From Bryobacteraceae bacterium CoA2 C42 (GTDB lineage: Bacteria > Acidobacteriota > Terriglobia > Bryobacterales > Bryobacteraceae), in assembly GCA_019931245.1 (NCBI GenBank), contig JAINDL010000022.1, positions 1 to 63,811 on the forward strand: a DNA stretch of 63,811 nt, written 5' to 3'. A program made the position numbers and the translations under genes. Of the stretch, positions 44,779 to 52,871 are shown one piece after another. Under the pieces are notes generated by a model. The model was not told where the DNA came from and made no database searches. It was given only the letters and a program-made list of their open reading frames with translations. How positions within the stretch are numbered: position 1 is the stretch's first letter; each line of letters starts with the position of its first letter.

Positions 44779-47214
44779 TTATCCTTTTCCTGCTAAAAAA
44801 AAGCCTGCCCAGTACCGGGGCTCCGCCCGGAAGGTTCCCGAGCGAAGGCAGGCCTGTTGCGAACGGCGAAGTGCGGCGGCAACGGCAAAGCGGCCGCCGT
44901 GGGGGGATTCCAACGCAGCATCCTGCACAACATGACGATAAAAAGTCGTGAAAAAGGGGCCGGCGTCATCCTTGACGGGCCAGTAGGTGGCCATGACGTT
45001 CTCGCTGCCGGCCATCAGCCAGGAACGGGTTAAACTGACCACCCCCACCCCGGGGCGCTGTTCGCCCTGGCCGGAATGGCAGGCGCTCATCACCACCAGC
45101 GCCGGGGCCGAGGAGAGCGTGACGATGTCCCGCTGGCCTAGGAATCGTGTCTGTCCGTCCTCTCCCAGGCTGAGCGCCAAACCGGTCGTCTCCGGGGCGC
45201 CCGCCGCGGCCAGGGGAATGGCGTGGGTGGCCAGATGCAGAACCGCCGGCTGTTCGGTCCGCAGCGCCTGCATCAGGCCCGTCACGGAGGCCGCCGGACC
45301 GCTCAGGATACGGCCCGCGCCCCAGATCGTCAACGCCTGTTGCGCCTCCAGCCGGGAGGCCGGCAGACGGGGGAGCTCCAAGCCCGCTGTGCCAGCGGAC
45401 GCAAACGGCCAGTGGGGCCAGAACGCGGGCGATGGTTTGGGATAGCGGGCATCGGCACGGTTGAAGATTGGATCCGCAACGCCCAGCCAAGACCCACGCA
45501 AGGGCTTGCCGGTTACCGAAACGCCAAGAGTAGGCACCTGCAATACAGTGTGACTTTCCACCAAAAAATCTCTTTTGTTTACGGACAAAGCCGCAAAGGG
45601 AATGTCAAACAGCCCGTTGTCCAGCACGATCCGCCAATGGGTGGCCGCCAGGGCCGGTTCCCGGAGCGAGCCGAGCAGCAGATTCAGCAGTTGCGCGCCC
45701 TGCTCCCGCAGGTCCGGCGCGTTTGCATACACGCTCTGATGGAAGGCCCGCGCCGCCGCCGCCAGCTGCTTCCGCCCCGGCAGATGCGTCATCTGCAGGC
45801 CCTGCCGGGTCAGGAGCCATAACTGCGAGGCCGGTTCACTCGTATGGAAGGTGAGAACGGCTTCCTGCTCTTCGAGCGGATCCCGCCGCATGACCGGCTT
45901 GCCGCTCATCTGCACGGGCATCCCGGCGGCGGCCTCCATCTCAAGAAGCCGCACCCGCCGCTGATCGGCCTCGGCCCGCGCCGCGGCATTCTCCGTGCCC
46001 AGCAGCCGCGCCTCCAACTGCCGGACTCTGGTTAGCTCCTCCTGATAGCCCGCCGGAAGCCGCGACGATACATTGGCGGAAGCCTCCAACTGCGCCTGCA
46101 TGCTCCAGGCGTGGCTCTCCTGCAGGACCTGAAAGGTCGTCTCCCGCAGCGCCGCCGTCTGCGGCAGCGCCGCGGAGACCCGCAGCAGGTCGTCGAACAG
46201 GTCGCTGACCTCCACCTCGCCGTGCGTCCAGAAATGGTCGGACGGAATCAATCCCGATCGCCACCGCCGCGCTTCGACGAGGGCTCTCTGATAGGCCTGG
46301 AGGGCTCCCTGCGCATCGCCCTCCAATTCGGCAATCTGGCCGCGCCGGTGCTCGAGCATCCAGGGCTTGCGGAGTCGTGGGGCGGCGCCTTGCCGCGCCG
46401 CCCGTTCGTTCCAGAACTTCGCCCGCGGCAGGTCTCGTTTGGCGTAAAACACACTCGACAGGAGCGCGTAGGACTGCGGTAACCGCGGATCGGCCCGTAG
46501 CTGACGCAGCCGCCAGGCCCGGCAGAAGGCCTCTTCGGCGGTGTCCAAACGGCCGAACTGCATCATTTCAAAGCCAAGGTTATCCCAGGCTTCCGCCTCG
46601 TGGGACTGCTTGCTGGCCGGCCGCTGGGCGTCCAGGGTCTGCCCGGTGGCGATCGCTTCGAAGAAATAGGGCAGGGCGCTGTCGAGACGCTGCTCGCGGA
46701 TCTCGAGCCGGCCCAGGATTAGGTACAGCGACATGCGCAGGGAGGGCTGATCGGTATACTGTACCGCCTGTAACCCCTGCCGGGCCGCCAGAGCGGCGGC
46801 GGTTCGGTCGCCGAAGGCCATGTACAGGTTCGCCAGGCCGAAGTAGACGGTCTGACTGGTTTGGCTATCTTGCGCCTCGGTGGCATAGTGGCGGGCCTGC
46901 TGGTAGGTGGTGAGCGTGTCCCGGTAGCGGCCCTCCGCCATGAGGTTACTGGCGCGGTTGACAAAAAAACGGGCTGCCGAGGAGCGGTCGCCCCGGCGCA
47001 GGGCGGCTTCGGCGCCTTGGCCATAGTACTCGGCCGCGGAACGGTAATCGGTCTGTGCCGTACTACGGGCCGCTGCTTCTTTAAAGTGGGTGTATTCCTG
47101 GTTTTTCCAGGCCAGTTCGAAAACGGAAGAAACCTTTTCCGGGGGCGGCCACCGCAGGGAATTTGTGTAGAAAACAGGCGGAAGAAGGAGAAACAGCAAA
47201 CCGGCGGTGCGCAT
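44779..47214 (-). CDS. Exported TPR-CHAT domain caspase-like protein
   Basis: The 811-residue protein starts with a hydrophobic segment (MRTAGLLFLLLPPVFYTNSLRWPPP) likely acting as a signal or anchor. A TPR region follows to about residue 370 (GEAWKNQEY, YRSAAEYYGQGAEAAL, YRDTLTTYQQARHYAT, LGRLEIREQRLDSALPYFFEA). The C-terminal CHAT domain has the catalytic pair His664 (VLHLATHAIP) and Cys712 (VMSACHSGQG), and MATYWPVKDDAGPFFTTFYRH closes it. CHAT proteins are caspase-related peptidases; several cut sigma or antisigma partners or act as defence effectors. Signal export plus cis sigma factor gene makes a signalling role more likely than phage defence. Confidence 0.9.
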   Translation of the reverse strand: MRTAGLLFLLLPPVFYTNSLRWPPPEKVSSVFELAWKNQEYTHFKEAAARSTAQTDYRSAAEYYGQGAEAALRRGDRSSAARFFVNRASNLMAEGRYRDTLTTYQQARHYATEAQDSQTSQTVYFGLANLYMAFGDRTAAALAARQGLQAVQYTDQPSLRMSLYLILGRLEIREQRLDSALPYFFEAIATGQTLDAQRPASKQSHEAEAWDNLGFEMMQFGRLDTAEEAFCRAWRLRQLRADPRLPQSYALLSSVFYAKRDLPRAKFWNERAARQGAAPRLRKPWMLEHRRGQIAELEGDAQGALQAYQRALVEARRWRSGLIPSDHFWTHGEVEVSDLFDDLLRVSAALPQTAALRETTFQVLQESHAWSMQAQLEASANVSSRLPAGYQEELTRVRQLEARLLGTENAAARAEADQRRVRLLEMEAAAGMPVQMSGKPVMRRDPLEEQEAVLTFHTSEPASQLWLLTRQGLQMTHLPGRKQLAAAARAFHQSVYANAPDLREQGAQLLNLLLGSLREPALAATHWRIVLDNGLFDIPFAALSVNKRDFLVESHTVLQVPTLGVSVTGKPLRGSWLGVADPIFNRADARYPKPSPAFWPHWPFASAGTAGLELPRLPASRLEAQQALTIWGAGRILSGPAASVTGLMQALRTEQPAVLHLATHAIPLAAAGAPETTGLALSLGEDGQTRFLGQRDIVTLSSAPALVVMSACHSGQGEQRPGVGVVSLTRSWLMAGSENVMATYWPVKDDAGPFFTTFYRHVVQDAALESPHGGRFAVAAALRRSQQACLRSGTFRAEPRYWAGFFLAGKG

Positions 47215-47262
47215 TTCTTCGTTGAATGAGAGTACGAATCAAGAGAAGCGGACCTGGCGCTC

Positions 47263-47293
47263 CTAGGAGTACCCTTAGCGGGAGTACTCCTAG
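47263..47293. promoter_or_regulatory. Perfect palindrome between promoter and CHAT start
   Basis: CTAGGAGTAC at 47263-47272 is exactly complementary to 47284-47293, with an 11-bp spacer. It lies just downstream of an extended -10 box, so it would cover the first ~26 bases of the transcript, a position for a repressor site or a 5' hairpin. TCCTAG also occurs upstream at 47485. Confidence 0.6.
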
Positions 47294-47295
47294 AA

Positions 47296-47304
47296 ATCAT
47301 ACCA
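47296..47304 (-). promoter_or_regulatory. Extended -10 promoter element for the CHAT/sigma operon
   Basis: On the minus strand TGGTATGAT reads as an extended -10 (TGn-TATGAT). No strong -35 hexamer is present at the right distance, as is usual with extended -10 promoters. Transcription would start near 47289 and reach the CHAT ATG after about 75 bases. Confidence 0.5.
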
Positions 47305-47350
47305 GACGATATACTGAGCGAGTCTAGTACTGACGTTTCAATTTTGGCGG

Positions 47351-47385
47351 CGTGCGGCTGTTACGCACGAAGGCAAGCGGCTTGC
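47351..47385 (-). other. Two stem-loops after the Ile micro-ORF
   Basis: CGTGCG-N7-CGCACG (47351-47369) and GCAAG-cgg-CTTGC (47373-47385) are two small perfect hairpins directly downstream of the 12-residue micro-ORF. No T-run follows, so they are not typical intrinsic terminators, but the order leader peptide then hairpins resembles an attenuator or a translational control element. Confidence 0.4.
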
Positions 47386-47395
47386 GCCGTTTGAA

Positions 47396-47434
47396 CTACA
47401 ACAGCTCGATGATGATGATGATGATCGGGTCCAT
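47396..47434 (-). CDS. Isoleucine-run micropeptide (12 residues)
   Basis: A short frame with start ATG at 47434 encodes MDPIIIIIIELL and a TAG stop; six consecutive ATC codons encode the Ile run. AAGGA lies six bases before the ATG, an almost ideal ribosome binding site, which distinguishes it from a chance microsatellite. It lies 180 bp upstream of the CHAT gene on the same strand and is the only candidate coding sequence in the 403-bp gap 47215-47617. It could be a leader peptide that senses Ile supply, or a hydrophobic membrane micropeptide of the type I toxin kind. Neither is proven. Confidence 0.4.
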   Translation of the reverse strand: MDPIIIIIIELL

Positions 47435-47617
47435 CGGTTTTCCTTGGTAGTAAGCGTTTGGTCACTCGCCTACTCTCAACTCGATCCTAGGTCGGACGGA
47501 CCCTGTATTCCCGAACATGCCACTGCGTAAGTGGTTGGAAATAAGAAGAATAAAAATCAGATGCCCCTGTGACCAGCCGGCCGGGGCGAACTCAGGGCGC
47601 CGGAATACGGCGACGGG

Positions 47618-48991
47618 CTACCGGGCTGGCGCGAGGGACCGGCTGATGCGGTCGGCGTAGGCGCGGGCCGCGGCCAGTACTCGGGTGCGGTCGAGCGTCT
47701 GCGGCTGCCGCTGCTTCACCACCATGCGGCCATTGACGATGACGTCCTGTACGTCCGAGCCCTTCAGGGCGTATACCAAAGCCGAATAGACATTGAACAG
47801 GGGCACCGCCTGCGCTTCGGTCATGGCTACAGTAATCAGGTCCGCCCGCTTGCCCACTGCAAGCGAGCCGATCTCTTTCTGCAGCCCGAGCACCCGCGCG
47901 CCGTCGATGGTGGCCATCGCGAAGATCTGTGCCGCCGGCAGCGCCGTTGGATCGTTGGCCGAGACCTTGGCGAGTTTGCCGGCCAGGTCCATCTCTTCAA
48001 ACAGATTCAGATCGTTGTTCGAACCGGCCGGCCCGTCCGGCCCCAGGCCCAGGGCCACATCCAGGCGAAGCAGTTTCAGCACCGGGGCGATGCCACTGGC
48101 CAGTTTCATGTTGCTGCTCGGGCAGTGTGCCACCCCGACGCCGCGCCGGGCCAGGGTGGCGATGTCGTTGTCGTCGAGCCAGACCCCGTGGGCGGCCACC
48201 GTGCGGCCCGTCAGGACGCCCAGTTTTTCGAGCGCCTGCGTGGGGCTGAGGCCGCGCTGCTTTTGCGTATCCTCATTCTCTTTCTTCGTCTCCGACAGGT
48301 GGATGAGCAGCGGGGCGCCGTACCGGTTGGCGAGTGCGCGGGATGCCTGCAGCGTCTCGTCCGAGTTGGTGTAGATGGCGTGGGGGGCGACGGCTGCCGT
48401 AATCAGCGGGTCGCCGGCAAACTGTTTGAGAAAGGCCTCGGCGCGGCGGAGGGCATCGACCGGGGTTTTGGCGTCGGGCACCGGAAAGCCGATGATGGTC
48501 TGTCCCAGGACGGCCCGCATGCCGGCCCGGCGGGTGGCTTCGGCGATGACCTCTTCGAAGTAGTACATATCCGTGTAGGTCGTCGTGCCGGACAACAGCA
48601 TTTCGAGCACGGCGAGATCGGTGCCGACGCGGACGAACTCCGGGCTGACGTTGCGGCCTTCGGCCGGGAAGATGTAGCGCTCGAGCCACTCCTGCAGGCG
48701 CAGATCATCGGCGATGCCGCGCAACAGGGTCATGGGCGCGTGGGTGTGGGTGTTGATCAGGCCCGGGGCGAGGATGGCATCGGGACGGTGCAGCCGCGGT
48801 TTGGCGCCGTGGACTTTGAGCACGTCGGCAGCGGGGCCGACGGCGACGATCCGGTCCTTCTCGATGGCAACGGCGCCGTTTTCGATAATGCGGCGGTTGC
48901 CGTCCATGGTGACGACGTAGCGGGCGGTAAGGACGAGGTCGGCGGCGCCGAGGGTGGATACAAAGAGCAGGCTAACGAAGATACGAAGCAT
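47618..48991 (-). CDS. Amidohydrolase, MTA/SAH-deaminase-like
   Basis: The 457-residue exported or cytoplasmic hydrolase has the cyclic-amidohydrolase signature INTHTHAPMTLLRGIADDLRLQEWL, SGTTTYTDMYYFEE, VAPHAIYTNSDETLQASRALANRYGAPLLIHLSETKKE, THAHGVWLDDNDIATLARRGVGVAHCPSSNMKLASG and LGPDGPAGSNNDLNLFEEMDLA. These suit the ATZ/TRZ/MtaD group that deaminates methylthioadenosine, S-adenosylhomocysteine or guanine-like bases. An N-terminal hydrophobic stretch (MLRIFVSLLFVSTLGAADLVLTARYVV) suggests export, which is unusual for MtaD. Its ATG overlaps the cdd 3' end by 20 bp, so it belongs to the nucleoside operon. Confidence 0.85.
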   Translation of the reverse strand: MLRIFVSLLFVSTLGAADLVLTARYVVTMDGNRRIIENGAVAIEKDRIVAVGPAADVLKVHGAKPRLHRPDAILAPGLINTHTHAPMTLLRGIADDLRLQEWLERYIFPAEGRNVSPEFVRVGTDLAVLEMLLSGTTTYTDMYYFEEVIAEATRRAGMRAVLGQTIIGFPVPDAKTPVDALRRAEAFLKQFAGDPLITAAVAPHAIYTNSDETLQASRALANRYGAPLLIHLSETKKENEDTQKQRGLSPTQALEKLGVLTGRTVAAHGVWLDDNDIATLARRGVGVAHCPSSNMKLASGIAPVLKLLRLDVALGLGPDGPAGSNNDLNLFEEMDLAGKLAKVSANDPTALPAAQIFAMATIDGARVLGLQKEIGSLAVGKRADLITVAMTEAQAVPLFNVYSALVYALKGSDVQDVIVNGRMVVKQRQPQTLDRTRVLAAARAYADRISRSLAPAR

Positions 48992-49364
48992 TGAACGACT
49001 CCGGCAGAAGCTCGGCGACGGTGAATTCCCGGGTGACGCCTTGAAGATTGATCAGGGTGACGGTTGCCTGGGGGGCGAACTCGGCGAGGATCTGGCGGCA
49101 GGCGCCGCAAGGTGGGGTAGGGTGGGGCGAATCGGCGGCGATGGCGATGGCGCGGAAGGCGCCGGGCGGGACCCCTTCGCTGATCGCCTTCCAGATGGCG
49201 ACGCGTTCGGCGCAGACGGTGAGGCCGTAGCTGGCGTTCTCGATATTGCAGCCGGTGTAGATGGCGCCGTCGGTAGTTTCGACGGCCGCGCCGACGAGGA
49301 AGCCGGAGTAGGGCGCAAAGGCCTGCCGCCGGGCCGCCATCGCTTGCCGGGCGAGTTCAGTCAT
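48972..49364 (-). CDS. cdd: Cytidine deaminase
   Basis: The 130-residue tetrameric-type enzyme deaminates cytidine and deoxycytidine to uridine products. The zinc-site signature is CAERVAIWKAI and PCGACRQILAEF; the substrate contact YTGCNIENASYG is present. It is cytoplasmic and lies between punA (8-bp overlap) and the amidohydrolase gene (20-bp overlap), so the operon is translationally coupled. Confidence 0.96.
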   Translation of the reverse strand: MTELARQAMAARRQAFAPYSGFLVGAAVETTDGAIYTGCNIENASYGLTVCAERVAIWKAISEGVPPGAFRAIAIAADSPHPTPPCGACRQILAEFAPQATVTLINLQGVTREFTVAELLPESFNASYLR

Positions 49365-50172
49365 GGAGGTGGGCGATGATGGACCGGAGAAGCTGCTCGA
49401 AGCGTCCGGCGTTTTCGCGGCCGGTGGCGAGCACCTCCTGGTGATTGAGTTCCTGATTGAGCATGCCGGCGGCCATGTTGGTGACGCAGGAGATGGCCAG
49501 CACCTTCATCCGCATATGAGCGGCGACGATGACCTCGGCGACGGTGGACATGCCGACCAGGTCGGCGCCGATGGCGCGGAGGTAGCGGATTTCGGCCGGG
49601 GTCTCGTAGCTGGGCCCCAGCAGGCCGGCGTAAACGCCATTTTGCAGAACGAAGCCAAGCCCGGCGGCGCAGCGCTGGGCGATCTCCCGGTAGGCCGGGT
49701 GGTAGGCGAAGGTCATGCCGGGGAAGCGTTCTCCCCAGGCATCGTTGTTGGGGCCGGCGAGCGGATTGGAGCCCTGGAGATTCATGTGGTCGCTGAGGAG
49801 CACGAGGTCGCCGGGCCGGTAGGCGGGGTTGATGCCGCCGGCGGCGTTGGTCAGGATCAGCGAGCCGGCGCCGAGCGCGCCGAGGACGCGGATAGAGAAA
49901 GTGGCCTGCTGGGGCGTGTAGCCCTCGTAGAGATGGGCGCGTCCGGCGAGCACGGCGACGGACCGGCCGGCGATGCGGCCGGCCACCAGCTTGCCGGGAT
50001 GGCCGACGGCGGTGGAGGCGGGCCAGTGGGGGATGTCGCGGTAGGGGATGACGGTCGAGTCCTCCACGGCATCGGCAAAGGCGCTGAGGCCGCTGCCGAG
50101 TACGATGCCGGTCTCCGGGAGCGCGGGCAGATGCGCGCGCAGGTATTGGGCGGCTTCGTCGACGGGATTCAT
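49357..50172 (-). CDS. punA: Purine-nucleoside phosphorylase (trimeric type)
   Basis: The 271-residue protein has the PNP family motifs GIVLGSGLSAFADAV, GHPGKLVAGRIAGRSVAVLAGRAHLYEGY, LILTNAAGGINPAYRPGDLVLLSDHMNLQGSNPL, and the base-binding YETPAEIRYLRAIGADLVGMSTVAEVIVAAH. It splits inosine and guanosine with phosphate to base plus ribose-1-phosphate. The start overlaps the nupC stop (ATGA) and the end overlaps cdd by 8 bp. Confidence 0.95.
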   Translation of the reverse strand: MNPVDEAAQYLRAHLPALPETGIVLGSGLSAFADAVEDSTVIPYRDIPHWPASTAVGHPGKLVAGRIAGRSVAVLAGRAHLYEGYTPQQATFSIRVLGALGAGSLILTNAAGGINPAYRPGDLVLLSDHMNLQGSNPLAGPNNDAWGERFPGMTFAYHPAYREIAQRCAAGLGFVLQNGVYAGLLGPSYETPAEIRYLRAIGADLVGMSTVAEVIVAAHMRMKVLAISCVTNMAAGMLNQELNHQEVLATGRENAGRFEQLLRSIIAHLHD

Positions 50173-51383
50173 GCGAGTAATCCGGCGATACAGGCGGACA
50201 TGAAGTTGGCCAGGGTGCCAGCGGCGACGGCGCGGAGGCCGAGGCGGGCGAGGTCAGACTTGCGGGAGGGCACCAGGGCGCCAATGCCGCCTACCTGGAT
50301 AGCGATCGAGGAGATGTTGGCAAAGCCGCACAGGGCGTAGGTAGCGATGATCTTTGAGCGCGGGTCGAGCACGACCCCTTGTTCCGGGAGTTTGCCGAGG
50401 TCGATGAAGGCGACGAACTCGTTCAGCACGAGCCGCGTGCCGAGCAGTTTGCCCACGTGGGGGGCATCGGCCCAACTGACGCCGAGCAGGTAGGCGACCG
50501 GCGCGAAGATCCAGCCGAACAGCTCCTGCATGGTGGCCGGGAACCAGCCCATTTGCGCGTGGGCCCAGCCGAACAGGCCGTTGACGAGCGCGATGAGCGA
50601 GACGAAGGCGATGAGCATGGCGCCGATGTTGAGCGCCAGTTGCAGGCCATCGCCGGCGCCGCGGGCGGCGGCGTCGATGACATTTACCCCGTTCTTTTCG
50701 ATCTCGACTTTGATGCCGCCCAGGGTGGCGGGTTCGCCGGTCTCGGGGAGGAACATCTTGGCGAGGAGGATGGTGGCCGGGGCGGTCATGATGACGGCGG
50801 TGAGCAGGTGGCCGATCTCCACCTTGGCAAACATGACGTAGGCCGCCATGACGGCGCCGGAGACGTGGGCCATGCCGGAGGTCATGATGGTGAACAGCTC
50901 GCTCTGGGTCAATCCGGCCAGGAAGGGGCGGATGGTGAGGGGAGCTTCGGTCTGGCCCATGAAAATGCTGGCGGCGACGCAGGTGGCTTCGGCGCCGCTC
51001 GCGCCCATGACGCGGCGCATCAACAGGGCCATGGCCTGGATGATCACCTGCATGATGCCGAGATAGTAGAGGATGCCGAACAGGGCGGCAATGAAAATGA
51101 CGATGGGAAGAACCTGAAACGCAAACAGGACCCCGAAGGGTCCCGTGGATTTGCCGAGCGGTCCGAACAGGAAGGAGGAACCCTCTTCCGCGTACCGGAG
51201 CAGCGCTTCGACGCCGCGGCTGGCGGTTTCAAAAGCTCCGCGCAGCGGCGTGCGCAGCACAAGCAGGGCGAAGAGGATTTGCAGGCCAAGGCCCCAGAGC
51301 AGCAGGGAGGGGCGAATGGCGCGCCGGTCGGTAGAGAAAAACCAGGCGAGGGCCAGGATGAGCAGCAGCCCCACGACGCCCAT
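50169..51383 (-). CDS. nupC: Concentrative nucleoside transporter (NupC/CNT family)
   Basis: The 404-residue inner-membrane transporter has the CNT core: VAASIFMGQTEAPLTIRPFLAGLTQSELFTIMTSGMAHVSGAVMAAYV and MLIAFVSLIALVNGLFGW, with about ten hydrophobic segments. It imports nucleosides with H+ or Na+. It lies 5 bp after deoA and overlaps punA. The set of uptake, deamination and phosphorolysis genes forms a complete nucleoside use pathway. Confidence 0.94.
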   Translation of the reverse strand: MGVVGLLLILALAWFFSTDRRAIRPSLLLWGLGLQILFALLVLRTPLRGAFETASRGVEALLRYAEEGSSFLFGPLGKSTGPFGVLFAFQVLPIVIFIAALFGILYYLGIMQVIIQAMALLMRRVMGASGAEATCVAASIFMGQTEAPLTIRPFLAGLTQSELFTIMTSGMAHVSGAVMAAYVMFAKVEIGHLLTAVIMTAPATILLAKMFLPETGEPATLGGIKVEIEKNGVNVIDAAARGAGDGLQLALNIGAMLIAFVSLIALVNGLFGWAHAQMGWFPATMQELFGWIFAPVAYLLGVSWADAPHVGKLLGTRLVLNEFVAFIDLGKLPEQGVVLDPRSKIIATYALCGFANISSIAIQVGGIGALVPSRKSDLARLGLRAVAAGTLANFMSACIAGLLA

Positions 51384-51388
51384 GGGAG

Positions 51389-52693
51389 TTAGCTCACGAC
51401 TTCGAGGATATTCTCCCGTTCGTTGGGAGCCGCGTTCGAGATGCGGAAGGCATCTTCGACCAGTTCCGCCGCTGCTTCGACGTTGGTGGCGTCGCGGTAG
51501 TATAGCCGGCAGAGAATGGCGCCGGGATCGATCTTCTGGCCGACTTTCACTTCCAGAATGACGCCGACGGCGTGATCGATGACATCGTCTTTGGTGTTGC
51601 GGCCGGCGCCGATCAGCGTGGAGGCCGCGCCGATGACCTGCGCATCGACGGCCGAGACGTAGCCGCCGCGGGCAGTGACGATGTCGCGGGCGCCGGTGGC
51701 GTTCGGCAGGAGTTCGAACTTGTCGAGGACGTTCGGGTCGCCGCCCTGGGCTTTGATGACCTCTTTCAATTTCTTGTAGGCGGAGCCGTCGACGAGGCGG
51801 CGCTGCGCGATATCGCGGGCTTCGTCGATGGTGGGGACGATTTTGCCGAGGTGGATCATACGCGCGGCGAGTTCAATCGACAGGCGGGTGAGGTCGATGG
51901 GGCCGGCGTTCTGGAGGGTCTGCGACACCTCCATGATTTCGAGAGCGTTCCCGATGGCGTAGCCGAGGGGCTGGTTCATGTCGGTGATGAGCGCCTGGAC
52001 GCGTTTGCCGTGCCGGCGGCCGATGGCCACCATCAACTGGGCGAGACGACGGGCATCCACCTGTTTTTTCATGAAAGCGCCGGTGCCGACCTTGACGTCG
52101 AGCACGATGGCGTCGAGGCCGGCGGCCAGTTTCTTCGACATGATGGAACTGGCGATGAGCGGAATGGACTCGACGGTGCCGGTGGCGTCGCGGAGGGCAT
52201 AGAGAGCGCCATCGGCCGGCGCGATTTCCGCGGTCTGTCCGATGAACGCCAGCTTGTGCTTGGCCACCTGAGCCTTCAGTTCCTCGATGGTGAGGTTGGT
52301 CCGGAAGCCGGGAATAGACTCGAGTTTATCGAGGGTGCCGCCGGTATGGCCGAGAGCGCGGCCGGAGATCATGGGCACGGTCACACCCGCTGCTGCGGCG
52401 ATGGGGGCGGCGATCAGACTGGTCTTGTCGCCGACGCCACCGGTGGAGTGCTTGTCGACTTTGAGACCCGGGATGTCGGAAAAATCGACGGTCTGTCCGC
52501 TGCCGAGGAGCAGGTCGGTGAGGTACCCGACTTCCTTCTCGCTCATGCTCGAATAGAAGGTGGCCATCAGGAACGCGGACATCTGATAGTCCGGAATCGC
52601 TCCACTCATGTACCCTTTGACAAGGTAGCTGAGTTCGTCGGAGGATAGTTCCTCGCCGTCTCTTTTGCGGGTGATCAGGTCGACGGTACGCAT
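51389..52693 (-). CDS. deoA: Pyrimidine-nucleoside (thymidine) phosphorylase
   Basis: The 434-residue protein has the phosphorylase signature VDKHSTGGVGDKTSLIAAPIAAAAGVTVPMISGRALGHTGGTLDKLESIPGF, with phosphate- and base-binding residues, and the C-terminal RDIVTARGGYVSAVDAQVIGAAST. It releases thymine or uracil and (deoxy)ribose-1-phosphate. It is the first gene of the operon and diverges from modABC over a 178-bp gap. The length and N-terminus MRTVDLITRKRDGEELS are closer to Bacillus Pdp than to E. coli DeoA, so the broad pyrimidine activity is likely. Confidence 0.95.
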   Translation of the reverse strand: MRTVDLITRKRDGEELSSDELSYLVKGYMSGAIPDYQMSAFLMATFYSSMSEKEVGYLTDLLLGSGQTVDFSDIPGLKVDKHSTGGVGDKTSLIAAPIAAAAGVTVPMISGRALGHTGGTLDKLESIPGFRTNLTIEELKAQVAKHKLAFIGQTAEIAPADGALYALRDATGTVESIPLIASSIMSKKLAAGLDAIVLDVKVGTGAFMKKQVDARRLAQLMVAIGRRHGKRVQALITDMNQPLGYAIGNALEIMEVSQTLQNAGPIDLTRLSIELAARMIHLGKIVPTIDEARDIAQRRLVDGSAYKKLKEVIKAQGGDPNVLDKFELLPNATGARDIVTARGGYVSAVDAQVIGAASTLIGAGRNTKDDVIDHAVGVILEVKVGQKIDPGAILCRLYYRDATNVEAAAELVEDAFRISNAAPNERENILEVVS

Positions 52694-52871
52694 GTTTGTC
52701 CACTAGGGTACCATGTTAATTTGTTGAAAGTAAAACGCTAGAACCAGGGAATCCGCGTTTGGCCGGAGGGGCAGGGCTGGGAAGGCGCCTGGTTCGATGG
52801 GAGTACTGGAGCGTGATCCGGCCGGGCTGTGGCCCGGGCGCCGGAGAGGCAAGCGCGGGGGGCGAGGACCG

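Noticed and set aside
44779-47214. CHAT protein as part of a phage defence (type III-E-like) system
   Set aside because: No Cas, gRAMP or other effector gene is near; the neighbour is a sigma factor and the protein has an export signal.
52694-52871. Molybdenum cofactor riboswitch or ModE box before modABC
   Set aside because: The G-rich leader has several possible hairpins, but I could not match the known Moco RNA core or the ModE CGTTAT palindrome.
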